A stretch of 64,000 bases of DNA from Doryteuthis pealeii (GCA_023376005.1 CM042179.1:20451458-20515457), one strand, 5' to 3'; numbered from the stretch's first letter, positions 10,175 to 23,836 are shown. Notes: generated by a model from the sequence alone, not told the origin. Translations and numbers: made by a program.

Positions 10175-10402
10175 GGTTGGTTTAGCTCAGTCGTTAGAGT
10201 ACTCGCCTCGGAATCCCAAGGTTCTGAGTTCGATACCGATCCCGCCAATTCAGCATATGAGTAGCACAGATTGTATAATCTGATCTGTGCGGTAAAGTGG
10301 GGAGCTGACTCCTCTGGTCTAGCGCTAGCGAAAATGGGATATACTCCCTCGCTGTCCGGCTGATACCGACAATAGGTCACTCCACCAACTTTAATTACTT
10401 AC
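10175..10402 (+). mobile_element. SINE family 1 (copy 1d)
   Basis: The best-preserved tRNA-like head in the window: A box TAGCTCAGTCGTTAG at about 10183 and B box GAGTTCGATACC at 10226-10237. The body has AATTCAGCATATGAGTAGCA. The 3' end is GATACCGACAATAGGTCACT and CACCAACTTTAATTAC. An internal block of about 35 bases present in copies 1b and 1c is missing (GAGCTGACTCCTCTGG here), so this is a shorter subtype. Confidence 0.9.
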
Positions 10403-11371
10403 TTTTGTTATTTAAAAAATGTCTTTGAAATTGCTAAATTTTCTAAAAACATCTGGTAAAATTATCATTGAAAATTTACCCTTGAATAAGAACTGTCGAA
10501 TGTTCAACCAATAAAAATAAGTTCAACATTAAAATGTAAGAATTGCAAAAGATTAATACATATTAATTTTATGCCAAAAGGTTACATTTTTGCTTACATG
10601 TAAACAGAGAAATTTTTGCATGTAATAAAATAGAATGGTTTTGGCATCCAAGCTGAAACAAACACCATAAATTTTATTTCAGGGATTATTGTGGTGAAAT
10701 CAAAATAAAAATCAAACAAAACAAAATAAAAAAATTCAAAGAATCTTTTCCCTTGAATTACGACCGAGGTGTCTTCTTTCTCCGCCTATCTAGTAATTTT
10801 AACGTTTGTATCACTAGCCCAAGTGAGTGAGAAAAAACACCTTTAGTTACGATTGTCGACTTTAGTTTCTGGCTAAAAAGCCACAAACATTGGATCAAAG
10901 CAGCAGCGGCAGTAGGAAGAAACAAGTCTTTGAGTTGTTCTTTGAAATGTCTTCGTGCAATCATGCAATCCTTTTACCAAGAGTCTTGTAAACGCCACCT
11001 GTTCCTCCTCTTGTGAACAGAACATATGAACAGAAAATGGATACACTTAGGAGTTTATTTACTACAACAACGATCGCATTAACTACTATTACTACTTTCA
11101 GTCTCACTATATAGCACCACCCAAAATTCTTACTCTTTTGTACTCTTACACAATTTAAGATATTTAAGAAAACTCTTGAAAATTCTAATGAATTCTAAAG
11201 GCAAATAGAATCAATACAATTGACATTTCAAATGAGAATTGTTTGTCTTTCTTTCTTTCAGCCTTTTCAGATTTGTGACATTAATTTACAAATTACAAAA
11301 GAATTGAAAATATATTTTTCATTTATTTTCTCTTTCTTTTCAAATATTTTAAAACGAGATTGTAGAGTAGA
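10403..11371. other. Non-coding stretch
   Basis: No supported gene. A 69-codon frame starting just after the SINE is open in B (26406-26615, minus) and C (43848-44057) but is broken in A by single-base deletions. It has a CKNCK motif but no recognisable domain, and I treat it as chance. Confidence 0.45.
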
Positions 11372-11695
11372 ATTTCAATATCTTTGCTAACAAATGAAAT
11401 TTCAATACCTTTGCTAGCAAGTAGAATTTCAATACATTGGTTAACGAGTAAAATTTCAATACCTTGGTTAACGAGTAAAATTTCGATACCTTGGTAACGA
11501 GTAAAATTTCAATACATTGGTTAACGAGTAGAATTCCAATACTTTCTTAACGAGCAGAATTCAATACTTTCGTTAACGAGCAGAAATTTCAATACTTTCG
11601 TTAACGAGCAGAATTTCAATACTTTCGTTAACAAATAGAATTTCAATACCTTCGTTAACGAGTAGAATTTCAATACCTTTATTAGTTAACAGAGA
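11372..11695. repeat. 27-bp minisatellite
   Basis: About twelve copies of a unit close to GTAGAATTTCAATACC followed by TTGGTTAACGA. Variants end TTCGTTAACGA or TTTGCTAGCAA. The period of 27 is a multiple of three, so open frames appear on both strands (clear in C, 44781-45133) without implying a gene. Many units contain the palindrome GTTAAC. Small indels in A break frames that are open in C. Confidence 0.95.
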
Positions 11696-12925
11696 AATAA
11701 AAAGAAGTATTAATAATAATTATAAAAACTTAAAAGCTTTGAAAATATCTTGACATATTTCAGCGCAAAATTTAGAGGCCCATTAAAATATTTTAGGACT
11801 TTAACGAAAAAACTTCGCCGAAAATCGTAAAAAGATATTGTTTTAAGATTTAGCCTTTTAAGGACTTTAATAAGGCTTTAAAAACTATTTCTTAAAACTT
11901 TCAGCAAATGTTTGTACATAAAAACTAATTTAAAATGCTATATCCACAAAATAAATGTCTGCCTAAAAATAACAGAATCTACAGCCGCGTTTTACCTAAG
12001 CTATAAAAAGGGTTAGGTTTTATTGGTTTCAACATTTTTGCTGGAATGTCTACTACAAAAAACTTCTATATGTTAAAGTATAATACATGTTGATAATTTT
12101 TTCACTGAAATAAGTATACGCTGTCATTTAATGAATATTTTTATGGACGTACAAGATTAATAGTCCATTTAATGTTTTGAAATAGTATAAGAATAATACT
12201 GTTATCATTTACACGAGACTGGACAAGTAATTTCAAAATGTAAAATGAGCTAAAAGAAAATTTTATGCTTTATAATTTGGAGTGTATGTTTCCCACGTTT
12301 GTATCACTCTGTAAAGCTTTTTTTTTTAGAAGAAGAATTGAAATATCTAAAGCTTTTCTACTCAGTCAAACCGCCACTGGAAACTTTAATAACATATTTT
12401 TTCCTTCTTTTTTTACCGTACAGTTTTCAAGTAAAAATTTTAAACGAAAAAGAGAAAGATTTCTAGGTTACTTTTAACGAATATGAAATATGTCTTTGTA
12501 GAAAGAAAAAACATTTTTTATATTAAATGTAAAAAGGCAGTTTTCTTTTTGGCTTCAATTTTTTTTTAGATTGGTTAAACATGTCTTAGCGTTTCGAGAA
12601 TAAATGATTGTAAAAGTTATTTTTCATAACAGTTGTCAAATGAGTTTGAAGACCTCATAATTTTTATATAAAATATATATGGAAATATTTGAACTCTTGG
12701 GAAACTCTAAAATTGCTTTCAAAAGCTGACGTTTTCTTGGAAGTCTTTTAGAATCAAAGGTATTTAATTATACTTTTTTTTAATTTGGAAGTTTTAAATG
12801 ATATTAAATGAAATAAGATAAGTAAAAGAAAAATGGGTAAATGTTTTAAATAATAAAAACGTGAACTGGAATTTTTTTGTGGGGAAAGTAAACATAAACT
12901 TCCAATAATACTCAAAAAATATATA
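11696..12925. other. Non-coding AT-rich stretch
   Basis: No gene, structural RNA or repeat family recognised. The sequence is nearly the same in B (24113-25339) and C (45126-46363). Confidence 0.5.
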
Positions 12926-13211
12926 TTTACTAAGCCATCTAACAAGAGCAGTATGCGACCAAAAAGTCAATTTCTTAAGGGAGTTTTAACAGTTTGAATT
13001 CAGGGGTTTTCCTTCTTCTAGGTCTGGTTACTAGCCATGGTTTAAAGAGTCCAGTCTGCCCTGCTATTTCCCCATAACTGGAGGGAGAATTAGTCATAAC
13101 CTCCAAGGATATTAGCGCCATGTTAAATGCAACAAAGCTATCACCCAGGAATTGAACTCGTGTTTGGCGAGTCCATTTCCTACGACTCTACCATTAGACC
13201 ACGCGCCTCCA
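12926..13211 (-). mobile_element. SINE family 2, full-length copy in A
   Basis: The minus strand starts GGAGGCGCGTGGTCTAATGG, a tRNA-like head with an A-box-like GTGGTCTAATGGTAGA. The B box is GAGTTCAATTCCTGGGTG (near 13138-13155). Next come ATGGCGCTAATATCCTTGG, a CTCCAGTTATGG segment, AGGGCAGACTGGACTCTTTA, and the 3' part TTGAATTCAGGG...GTCGCATACTGCTCTTG. This copy has more indels than those in B (23837-24112) and C (46364-46647). Confidence 0.85.
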
Positions 13212-14104
13212 TAACCCATATAGGGGAATGACAAAAGAAATATTAAAGAATTGAAGGATAATCTAAAAAAAAGGTTTAATAATGAAACAACAAATAAAGC
13301 CTTTAAAAAAATTGTATCTGGAGCTGCACAAAGAAAGCTAGGCACTGTTAGGGAGGTTTCCGCAAGGCGAAAAAAGAATGACTTTTAATTTGTAATTTTG
13401 ATGGTGGGTAAAAAACGCGGCCCAATGAATGCCTATAGACTTCTGAATAGCATAATTTTTCTCTGCTTGCGTAAATGTTGTTTTGTTTGGAGTTTTCCGT
13501 GGATCCACCAATCTTTCCCCGTGAATTTTCCCCACACTATATTAACATAATAAACCTTGCATAAAGGTTTAATATTATCTGAAATTTTTTATTCATGTCG
13601 CAAGAGAAGATTAAACAAACTCCTAATGATTTAAAAAAAAAAAATTTCGGTTACAAAAAAATTGAAAATTATAAACGAAAAAAAGCAATGTTTACATTTT
13701 GCACCGTTAATATCAATTGAAAATTTAACGTAGCCAAAACAAAGTTAAAACTACAGGTTTTTTTTAAAAAATTCTAATGAAAATATAATAATGGGTTCAA
13801 TTTTACGAAAATTTCTATAATTACTGTACTTTGGATGAATATGTGTCTGAAATAAGTTTTTTTTGTTTTCTAAATATATAGGGGAAAAATATTTTTTATG
13901 AGGTCTGCCACCCATATTTATTTTATGTAATATAAAAAATGAACTGGCAAAAACGATTTTTACTTTTTTTTCAATAAAGAAAGAGTCGGATATTAATATT
14001 CAGAAGTATTTTTTAATAAGTTCATGGCAAAAGATTTTAACTAAAAGAACCATAATAACAGACTTGCTCTTGTATAATATTATAATGATGTGAATATTTG
14101 ATCA
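13212..14104. other. Non-coding AT-rich stretch
   Basis: No gene. Still parallel to C (46648-47500), but indels become frequent toward the right end. Confidence 0.5.
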
Positions 14105-17100
14105 GAGAAGAAACTTTGGACCACTGTCTGTTCGTAAGTGCAAACTTAAAATGAAAAAGATTACCAAGGGTAACGATTGTTGGTTTTTTTCTATTGGGTT
14201 CAACACGGAAAATGTGGAGATGTTTGGATAGGATTATAGGAGATTTAACTCTTTCCCAAACTGTATTAATTTATTTTTACGATTGGAATCTCGACTCAGG
14301 GCAGAAATTTAAGGATTAATTTTAATTCTGAATTCAGCAAGTGGAGGTTCTGTTCCGGTTAACAATATTTTAGAAAGATTCGCCACTTTATATGTTTCAG
14401 AAAACTTTTAACAATTATAAACAAATGTAGAAGTTTTTCTGATTTAAAAGTTATCCTTATAAAAGTCAACTTCGCTTTTGTTGGTGTTTGGTTGTTGTTT
14501 TTTTGTGGGGTTTTTTTTTTTTTGGGGGGGGGTGTTTTATTTTCATTAATTTTTTGTTAAAATTAATATGTTTATTACAATTACTAGAGGGTATTCTCTG
14601 TACTGGTCTTTCTTAGATTATGTTCTTTTTACAATGGGGTCGGCAGAAGAACAACAGCCCACGAAAAAAAAGGCAGAGGTATCTACAACTATGCATGACA
14701 AATGCAAATGATGGGCTGTTAAGCAACGAATGACAGTACACTTGCATAAGTTTATTAGATGGGAGTCAGTTTTGTAAGGTTGATGGTTTTCAAATTTTTG
14801 AAAAAAGAATAGGATTTTAAATACCTGGAGCATTATGCGCCCAGGATGTCCTCTGTCAATGAGTTGATTAATTTTACACATTCAATTGATTAATCGCCTG
14901 TCTCTAAATACTTACATTTTAAAGATTGCAAGAAGGAAGCACATTCCAGGTTCATTCAATGAGACTGTCAGTTTGGTGGGTCAGGATAAAATAAAAGGTA
15001 ATCATGATTATTCCGAGATAGTCACTAAACGTCAATCTCCGGGAGAATTTGATGGTCAGATTTAAATTGTTGAATATTTTTACTTTCACAGGTATTATTC
15101 CAGACCTTCTTATTATGGACAAGGAATTTATATTCAGTGAGGTTAGGTATATTTGTTCAGATACATGAAGGATTATTATCCTTCTGTCTCTGGGTGCCTT
15201 TCTGGTGTCCAGGGTTATTTTAACATGTTGGTTTTTCTAGATGAATAAAAATGTCTGCTCAATAAACTAAAATACATTCTCATTGCTAAGAATGAATACA
15301 TTTATGTAAATGAAAATTCAATACTATATCTCAGGTAAGACAAAGATAAATAATTCTCCATACTATCAAATAGAAGGTATGTCAATATATGCATATTGAA
15401 AGGGGGCATGGGATTGTTTATTTAACTATGAAACTTTAAGCAAATTTAATTAAAATATAGAAAATTTGAAATGTCAATGAATCTCCATAGATTTAAATTC
15501 GGGGAGTCATACAAGAATGAATTCTTATATCCTGCTCATCTTGGATTTAAGATTAAAGCGGGAAATTTCTTCCAAGTTTTAGCTTGTTGGTCCGCCGCGC
15601 ATATTATATCTCTGTGCTCATAAGTCCCTTGCACCACATATGGACCTCTCGTCTAGATTACGGGGAAATTCTTCTTTTTAATATAGGATGAAAATCCGTT
15701 TTATGAAATTGGGGAAATTCACTATCGCCAGACATTATGTTGTCTGGCTTAACGAACAAACCAAGGTTAAGCTTATATTAACGAAAGTTGTCCTGAGCTG
15801 GTTGTCGACTGCGTTGAAACACAAATTATTCTTGCTGTGTAGGGTCGGAAGCATTACTGACTTTCCGGCCGAATCCATCTCCTGCAAGCTAAATAGAAAA
15901 AGGCAGTGTATCGATTTAAGCAAGTGAATAAGGGCCACGTTCTTTACTACAGTAGATTAGTCCTTGAATATATTCAGGGTGACAACTCACAATGATATTT
16001 ACTATTTCACGGCGAAGGGCGGGAAGCACATGGGCTGGGACCGACGTCGCGCAAGTGAAAAGGCCATAAACAACTGAACTCATAAGTGATCATTGACACG
16101 ATTGCACATGGCCGGTGGATTTGCAATTTCATCACATTTCCGAACATTGGGGGCACACGATCAAGAATTTTTGACAAGGATTCGAAATTAATGTGGTTTT
16201 TGTAGTACTTTTAACCCTGTTAATATGCAATAAATTGGATCAATATTTAATAGTTCATTCTATTACAAACAAGCCCGATTACTCTCGGTCACTTGGGATT
16301 TCCTCGCTGCGCATTATTCGTCAACGGAAAGGCCTACCAGCGCGTGCAATGTTGGTATGTGGAAATGTCTTAAAGATGATTTACGGACCACCGAAAAATT
16401 GTTATCATTTGGGTTGTTGTTTGATGTTATTTAACATGGATAAGTCTATTGTTTGTTTGTATCGGTAAAGTCATTGGGTGATAAAGAATACAGTAATTCT
16501 CAGATAAATCGTTCTAGATGCTTGAGTATATGCTTATTCAGCATTATGTATGCTTGGTGCTAATAGATAGTTATTACAATAAACAGAATAGAACAATTCA
16601 CAAAGAAAAACTTACAGAATGAGGAGGGGATATAGATAGATGTTAGTCAAAACGGCAGTGATTTTCGTTTCTATCCAAATCACTGCGCTTCCTAGAGATA
16701 AGATAAGCAATTGAGAATTAACAACGCCTACTAGATTGAAATCGAACTATGAAAGGGAAATTAACAACACTAACAATGAAGAGAACAAAACAAAAACAAA
16801 ACAAAATAACTAAAAATAACTTATTATAGGAGAGTGTCTTTAACACCCCTCCTCACCGATCCCGACTAACCAAGTTTTTTAGACGTACAAAGAACCAAAG
16901 CGTCAAATTTGCAATTGGAACCAGTAAAAGAAAAAAAAAAAAAAAAAAAACTCCAGTACGTAACAAATCAACAATTAATAAAATAAAAGAAAGAAACATT
17001 CCTCATATTAAGGTTCAAAAAAACTTAATGCAGAATTTTATATTTAAAGTAGTTTCGTAGCAAAAATATAATTTTCATGATTGATATTGCAAATTATATA

Positions 17101-19767
17101 TGGATGACGAAAATCTAGAAACATTATTAAAATGATATAAAGATCCATTTTCTAATAATTAAGAATTCATTTTAATCCTCTTGAACTTACGAAAATCCAG
17201 ATGGAATAAAAACTGAAAAAATTGTATGAATTAACAACTAGTAAACATTCAGATTATTGTACAAATTCTAGAAGAAACAAAATTCAGATAAACAATGAAT
17301 TAAACTTCAAAAGTTCATAAGTATCTTCAAATAGTATTAACATGAACAAAAAACTTGTCAATAAGGAAAAAGATGAACAAAGAAAGAAAAGTCTTAAGAA
17401 TTGGATGATCTATATAAGGATTGTGAATTGTAAGAATGCGCCAGAAACGAAGGAAAATAGATTAACGATTTTCTATAGTAGTACTTAAAATTCAATCTAA
17501 AGACCTTCTAAGTAGAGATTGAAAAAGTCTCCTGAAGGCAGGACTTTAAAGCAAGGATTATCTAAATAAACCCCTCTACCGTAGGTAAAAAATCATCACT
17601 ACAGAGAAGAGAAGATAAGAAGAGAAAAAAATGTAAGTAAAAGAATTGTTACAACAAAAATGTAAAAAAAAAAAAAAAAATTATACTGTAGACATCTATT
17701 ATTCTTCCCCACTTCCTCCTTCCCTCTCCCAAAAACAACCTTAAAAACAAGGTGTTTAGATCCACGCATCAGGCTTCAAGCCACATCTTTTGAACGAGAC
17801 AGCATTCGTTTTACTTTTCTTGTTTTTAAAATCCTGGAAACAGTTCTTACTCCACTTATTTTCAAGTATTAAGGAGAAACATAAATATAAAAATTTTAAT
17901 CCCTTCATTTTTAGATGTATAGATTCTGGTACCCCTAAAAAAAAAAAAAAAAAAAAAGGGAAAAAAGGAAATTCATTAAAGAAGGGGTTTACATCTTTAT
18001 TATTATCAAGAACGAACAATCCAAAAAAACAAAATCACCGGAAATCGATTTGGACTTAACTATTGATAGACATGTAATGATAATTATGTTTCGTCTCATC
18101 TCTCATTAAAGAAGCATTTCATACTAAAAACGGATACAAGAGAAACTTTGAATGATTCTTTATTCTTCTTGTAACATCTATAATTTTTGGGAGATGTTAC
18201 CAGAATCACAACACCAATATAATTAAAAAGTACAGTCCCTAATACAATTTAAAATAAATTGGGATTTTATTTTGAATAACAAAAAATGCTCAGGGGTTTT
18301 GAATAATTTCTAAATGAAATATTATAATAAAAAACACAATTTACGAAATGGACATTTATAGACGCCGGGTGTCATTTGTTAACAAAAACTTCGACAGCAT
18401 ACCGCGAGACTCTGTAGCCATAAATTTGTGAATATATTAGTAGTAATTTTCAATATAATTTTCAATTCTTATATGCCAATTATATTTTTGGTTCAAAGAG
18501 GGTATTTACACTACTTTCAAATCCAAATGCCGTTTGGGTTTAATATATTCTCCATTTTTTTGACATATTACAATGGTCCCAATGATAATACATAAAATCC
18601 TTAATATCGTTGGTTTAGAAAAAAAATCAACTTTTATAAAAAATTGTTAGGTATATTATTAATGGTGGATTCTGTTCATCATAATCAATCAATCATGGAA
18701 ATATATTTTGTATCGAAACTACTTTATATAAACTCTGAATTAAGTTTTTTGAGATTGATTTATGATTGATTTACGGGGGTGGGTTTTTTTTTTTTTACTG
18801 GTCCAAATGCATTGAAACGCTTGGGTTGTTTGTAAAACTGTTGTTGAGGAAGTTAACACCCCTAAAGGATAAATTGGCTCATAGCCTTCATAGTCGAAGT
18901 AGCAGTGATAGAAACGGAAAATACTGGCGTTTGATCTACACATTTGACCCTCCTCATTCTTGTATAGTTGGTCTTTGTGAATTGTTCTATTTCTTGTTTT
19001 ATGTAATACTCTCTTATTGGCACGAGATACAAATGCTGAATAAGATCATATCTCAAAGCACACTAATTATCTGGTGTATCTTTATCACCTCAACGATACA
19101 ACAAAAAATGATAATGTTAATAACATAAAACAACAAATGTAAATAATTCGGAAATTCTAACTATTCGCAGACATTTCAGCTGTCCGTGAGCGGAGGAGTC
19201 GGGTAAATCAATATATCAATTATGTATATGGAGTTATAAAACAATTAATTTCTTTGTCAATTCTTTTTGTTGGTGAACATGCAAGCTGTCCATTGCAAGT
19301 TGGCGCGAACAAAACTCATGTTCAGCCATTATCACGTGCAATATCTATTGACCTGATCATCTTGATTCATTAGCTCGAGGAATGATTGGGCCAAATTCAT
19401 TAGGCCAAATGTATTTTTCTTCATCCAAAACAGGAACTTTTAATATTTTATTTGTTTTTCTAAGCATACATAATTTAAGTTTTTCAACTAATATTATAAA
19501 AATCAGTCAATGTTGAAGCAAATATTTGGAGTATATTCTTGTTCTCTTAATGAAATCGATTGACATTTCAAATTTTCTATTATTTATAATTGCTTAAAGG
19601 TTTTTCATAGTTTAAATTTGCAATTGTGTGTGACTTTTATATTTGTTGCTATTGTAAGTTCTTATTGATTCTGGATTATTATTCAAGACATTTACCAAAA
19701 ACGGTTTGGATAATTTCTTTTTGTTGTTTTTGGTGTTACATTCAATTTAGTGTAATTAGAAAATACG
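14105..19767. other. Noisy end of copy A
   Basis: From 14105 the one-to-one match to C breaks down into patches. About 14395-14545 matches the reverse complement of 51570-51730. About 14650-16350 matches 47745-48803 only loosely and holds remnants of the LINE reverse-transcriptase fragments. About 16650-17100 resembles the start of B (same orientation as B). 17120-19767 again follows 48940-51476. Homopolymers and indels are abundant. This pattern fits an unpolished contig end built from few reads. No gene can be trusted here. Confidence 0.65.
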
Positions 19768-19867
19768 NNNNNNNNNNNNNNNNNNNNNNNNNNNNNNNNN
19801 NNNNNNNNNNNNNNNNNNNNNNNNNNNNNNNNNNNNNNNNNNNNNNNNNNNNNNNNNNNNNNNNNNN
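19768..19867. other. Assembly gap of 100 N
   Basis: Exactly 100 unknown bases, a length commonly used as a placeholder for a scaffold join of unknown size. It separates copy A from copy B. Confidence 0.99.
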
Positions 19868-21683
19868 AGAGAGAGATACGTCGACTATGATAGGCTTATG
19901 AGCCAATTTTATCCTTTAGGGGTGTTAATCGCTCAACAACAGTTTTCACAACCAAAGCGTCAATGCATTGGGACAGTAAAAAAAAAAAAAAAACCCAACG
20001 TAAATCAATCATAAATCAAAACTCAAAAAAACTTAATCAGATTTATATAAGTAGTTTCGTACAAATATATTTCCATGATTGATTGATTATGATCCACCGT
20101 TAATTTAATTATTTACGCTAACAATTCTTTTGTATAAAGTTGATTTTTTCTAAACCAACGATATTAAGTTTTATTATTATTTCTATTGGGCATTGTATAG
20201 TTTTTTATTTTACAAACTGCATTGAAAAGTATGTAATACCTCTGTAACCAAAAATATAAATTGCATATAAGGATGAAATTATATTGAATCTAACTTTAAT
20301 ATTCAATTATGGCTACAGAGTCTCGGTGCTGTCGAGAGAGTTTTGTAAAAATGACGTCTAATAATGTCCATTTTCATTGTATAATATATTCCATTAGAAA
20401 TTATCAAAACCCTGACATTTTTGTTTTAAAAATAAAATCAATTTATTTTAAATGTATTAGGGATGTACTTTTTTATTGGTGATTCTGTACATTCCCAAAA
20501 TTATAGATGTTAAAGAAAATAAAAATCATTCAAGTTCTCTTGTATCCGTTAATGAAATGCTTCTTTAAATGAGATGAGACGAAACATAAAATTATCATTA
20601 CATGTCTATCAATGTTAAGTCAATCTATTTCGGTGATTTTTGTGGATTGTTTCGGTTCTTGATAATAATAAAGATTTAAACTTTAAATGAATTTCTTTTT
20701 TCTTTTTTTTTTTTTTTTTTAGGTACATGAATCTATACATCATAAATGAAGGATAAAAATTTTATATTTATGTTTCTCTTAATACCTTTGAAAATAGTTG
20801 ATCGCTTTAAAGAACTGGTTTCATGATTTTAAAAACAGAAAGGTAAAACGAAGATTGGCATTGTCTTAGTTCAAAGAATGTGGCTTGAAGCTATGGGTGG
20901 CCATCTTAACCAACTTGTTTTTAGGTTTTTTTTTTGGGGGGGGGATTATAGATGTCTATTTTTTTTTTTTTTTTTTTTTGTGCTACCCATTCTTTTACTT
21001 ACACTTTATTCTCTTCCCTCTATTCTTTCCTCTTCTTGTAGTGCCCTGATTTTTTTATCAACTACGGTGGGGACGGTAATTCAGATGATCTTGTCTTTAA
21101 GTCTGCTCTCCAGGAGACTTTTTCATCTCTACTCCTCCAGAGCGTCTTTAGATGATTTTAAAGTAACTAGAAGCTGATAGAAAAAATCTGTTATCTATTT
21201 ACTTTTGCGCATTTTCCTCTCAACATTCACATTCTTATATAGATCCATCCACAAGTTCTTGATCTTTTTCTTCTTTTGTTCATCTTTTTTCCTTTTGACA
21301 AGTTTTTAAAAGTCAATTTTTATACTTATTGCAGATACATGAACTTTTGAAAAGTTTATCAAGTGTTTTAAATTCTGAATTTTGTTTCTAAAGAATTTCG
21401 TACAATCTTGATGTTAAAAACTAGTTGCTTATTCAATACAATTTTTTTCAAGTTTTTAAAAATTCATCCAACGAATTTTGTGTTCGCAGAATAAAAATTG
21501 CCATTCTCTATCGTATTAGAAAAAAATGGATCTTTATTTATTTATTTATTTATTGAATGAGGATTGTTTCTTTCTTTTTTTTGGGGGGGGGTAGTTTTTT
21601 GTTTTGTTTTTTTTTTTTTTTTGTTTTTTTTGTTATTCCCATTTTTATCAGATGTTTGTTAGTTTTCCCTTGTTTATTTTTTA

Positions 21684-22175
21684 CAGGGCCGCGTTGACAG
21701 CACGAATACCCATGACTTTCTCTCGCCAACCGTCCCTGTCGCTTATAGCCACTGGTAGGCCTTTTGAACGATATCCAAATCCATGCAGAGCTAGTTGATG
21801 TAGATTTTTGCTGGTCAGCCTGCACTACTGTCCATGTGTGTCCACGGGTGAATGTCACTTAATGAGTTCGTTTTTATTTCTCCAGCATTCTTCGCTTGAA
21901 TGATTTGTGTGATAAGGAGTAAGTGGCCGTACATCTGCTTTTTGTGGGGGATGTTGCTTCCAGAATTTGTTCAAGACAGCTCGTAGCATTCTGGTGTAGA
22001 TCCCATCTAGATTTTTCTTTAAGCGTTTCGTTAGAGTCCAAGTGGTGCAGCTATACAGTAAGCCGGACACAGCTACAGCTTGGAAGAATTTTCGCTTATC
22101 TTATCAGAGATGAGATTTCCATATGACCGATAATCTGGTTATAACAGTCCATCCTTTCATATGCATATATTGACA
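21684..22175 (-). pseudogene. LINE reverse-transcriptase C-terminal fragment (copy in B)
   Basis: The minus strand encodes 'LLYSCTTWTLTKRLKKNLDG' followed by 'YTRMLRAVLNKFWKQHP' (22070-21930). After a frameshift come 'NELIK', then 'GYKRQGRLARESHGY' near 21750-21700. This is the region downstream of the reverse-transcriptase catalytic core in animal non-LTR retrotransposons. It is a short, frameshifted remnant without the catalytic aspartates. Confidence 0.8.
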
Positions 22176-22439
22176 TCACTTTTGTAGATGAGATATTGCT
22201 ACCTAGGAATAGATATAATTTTGGCATTTACATAAATGTATTCATTTTTAAGCAATGAGAATGTATTTTAGTTTATTGAGCAGACTTTTTATTTCTAGAA
22301 AAAAACAACATGTTAAAATATACTGGACACAGAAAGGCACGAGAGCAGAGAGATAATATCTCTCCATGTATCTGAAAATACGAAACCCTGATAAAAATTC
22401 TTTCAAAAGGTGGAAATCCTGAAGAATATCAATATCACC

Positions 22440-22740
22440 ATCAGGTCGGGCTGGCAGCACGGATATCTATTACATTTTCTTGCAACTGACCCGTCGATAA
22501 TCGCCCAGGGAGGTCCTCTGCACAGCATCCAGTATTAGCAAGGGTTTATTGATGGAAGTCCTTGTTGGACGGCCCACACTGGCGGCGCCTATTGTGCAGG
22601 TTTCCACAGGAGAACATCACTTATGAATTCGTCCTTACTTCTCCAGCAGTGTCCACTGTATCTTGTTCGTCTTACACGGATGGTTTGTATGATAGGGTGT
22701 AGATGACTGTACTGCTGTTTTTTGTGGGCTGTTGTTTCTG
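22440..22740 (-). pseudogene. Second LINE reverse-transcriptase C-terminal fragment (copy in B)
   Basis: The minus strand reads 'VRRTRYSGHCW' followed by 'RSKDEFISDVLLWKP' near 22690-22600, then 'VGRPTRTSI' near 22580-22550 and 'ARKCNRYPCCQPD' to about 22445. It represents the part of the protein just C-terminal to the piece at 21684-22175 but from a separate insertion. Stops and frameshifts are present. Confidence 0.75.
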
Positions 22741-23836
22741 CGAATTGTAGCCTATCTAGGCCAAAATCGCTCTAGTTTTTTTTATTTAATTTTTAATTTT
22801 GATGGTGGGGGAAAAAGTGGCCAAATAAATGCCTATAGACTCCTGAATATCATACAAATTTCTGCTGCGTAAAATCAAATTATCCAGTTGGGGAAAAATT
22901 ACTCATCATTATCGTGAACAATAAGAAAAACAGTCGGTTTATTTACAACACGGCCAGTTTCTTTATTGATATCATTTTTTAACAGAAGTCTGTATTTATG
23001 GTTCTTTTATTAAAAATCTTTGCCATTGAGACTTATAAAATCTTCTGATATAATTATCTAGACTCTATCTTTATTGAAAAAAAGTAAAAATCGTTTTTGC
23101 CAGTTCATTTTTTCATATTACATAAAATAAATATAGGGTGGAGCAGACCTCATAAAAAATATTTTCCCTAATATATTTTAGAAAACAAAAAACTATTTCA
23201 GACACATATTCATCCAAAGGTAAGTAATTATAGAAATTTTCGTGAAAATTGAACCATTAATTTATATTTCATAGAATTTTTAAAAAAAAAACCTTAGTTT
23301 TAAACTTGTTTTTGGCTACGTTAAATTTTTCAATTGATTTAACGGTGCAAAAATGTAAACATTGTTTTTCGTTTATAATTTTCAATTTTTTTGTAAGCCG
23401 AAATTTTTTTTAAATCATTAGGAGTTTGTTTAATGCTTCTTCTTTCGAATGAATAAAAAATTTCAAGATAATATTAACCTTTATGCAAGGTTTATTATGT
23501 TAAATATAGTGGGGGGGGGTAAATTTCACGGGGAAAATTGGTGGTATCCACGGAAAACTTCAAAACAAACAACATTTACGCAGCAGAGAAAAAGTATGAT
23601 ATTCAGAAGTCTATAGGCATTCATTTGGCCGGTTTTTTTCCCACCATCAAAATTACAAATTAAAAGTCATCTTTTCGCCTTGGGAAACCTACCTAACAGT
23701 GCCTAGCTTTCTTGTGCAGCTCCAGATACAATTTTTTTAAATGCTTATTTTTGTTTCATTATTAAACCTTTTTTTTTAGATTATCCTTCAATTCTTTAAT
23801 ATTTCTGTTTGTCATTCCCCTATATGGAGGGTTATG

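Larger units (their letters stand above)
1740..19767 (+). repeat. Copy A of the triplicated unit, forward
   Basis: This segment matches C (35276-51480) in the same orientation and B (19876-35275) in reverse. From 1811 to about 14100 the match to C is nearly exact, apart from scattered one- or two-base indels. After 14105 the match is patchy and noisy. It stops at the N gap, at a point equivalent to about 51476 in C. Confidence 0.9.
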
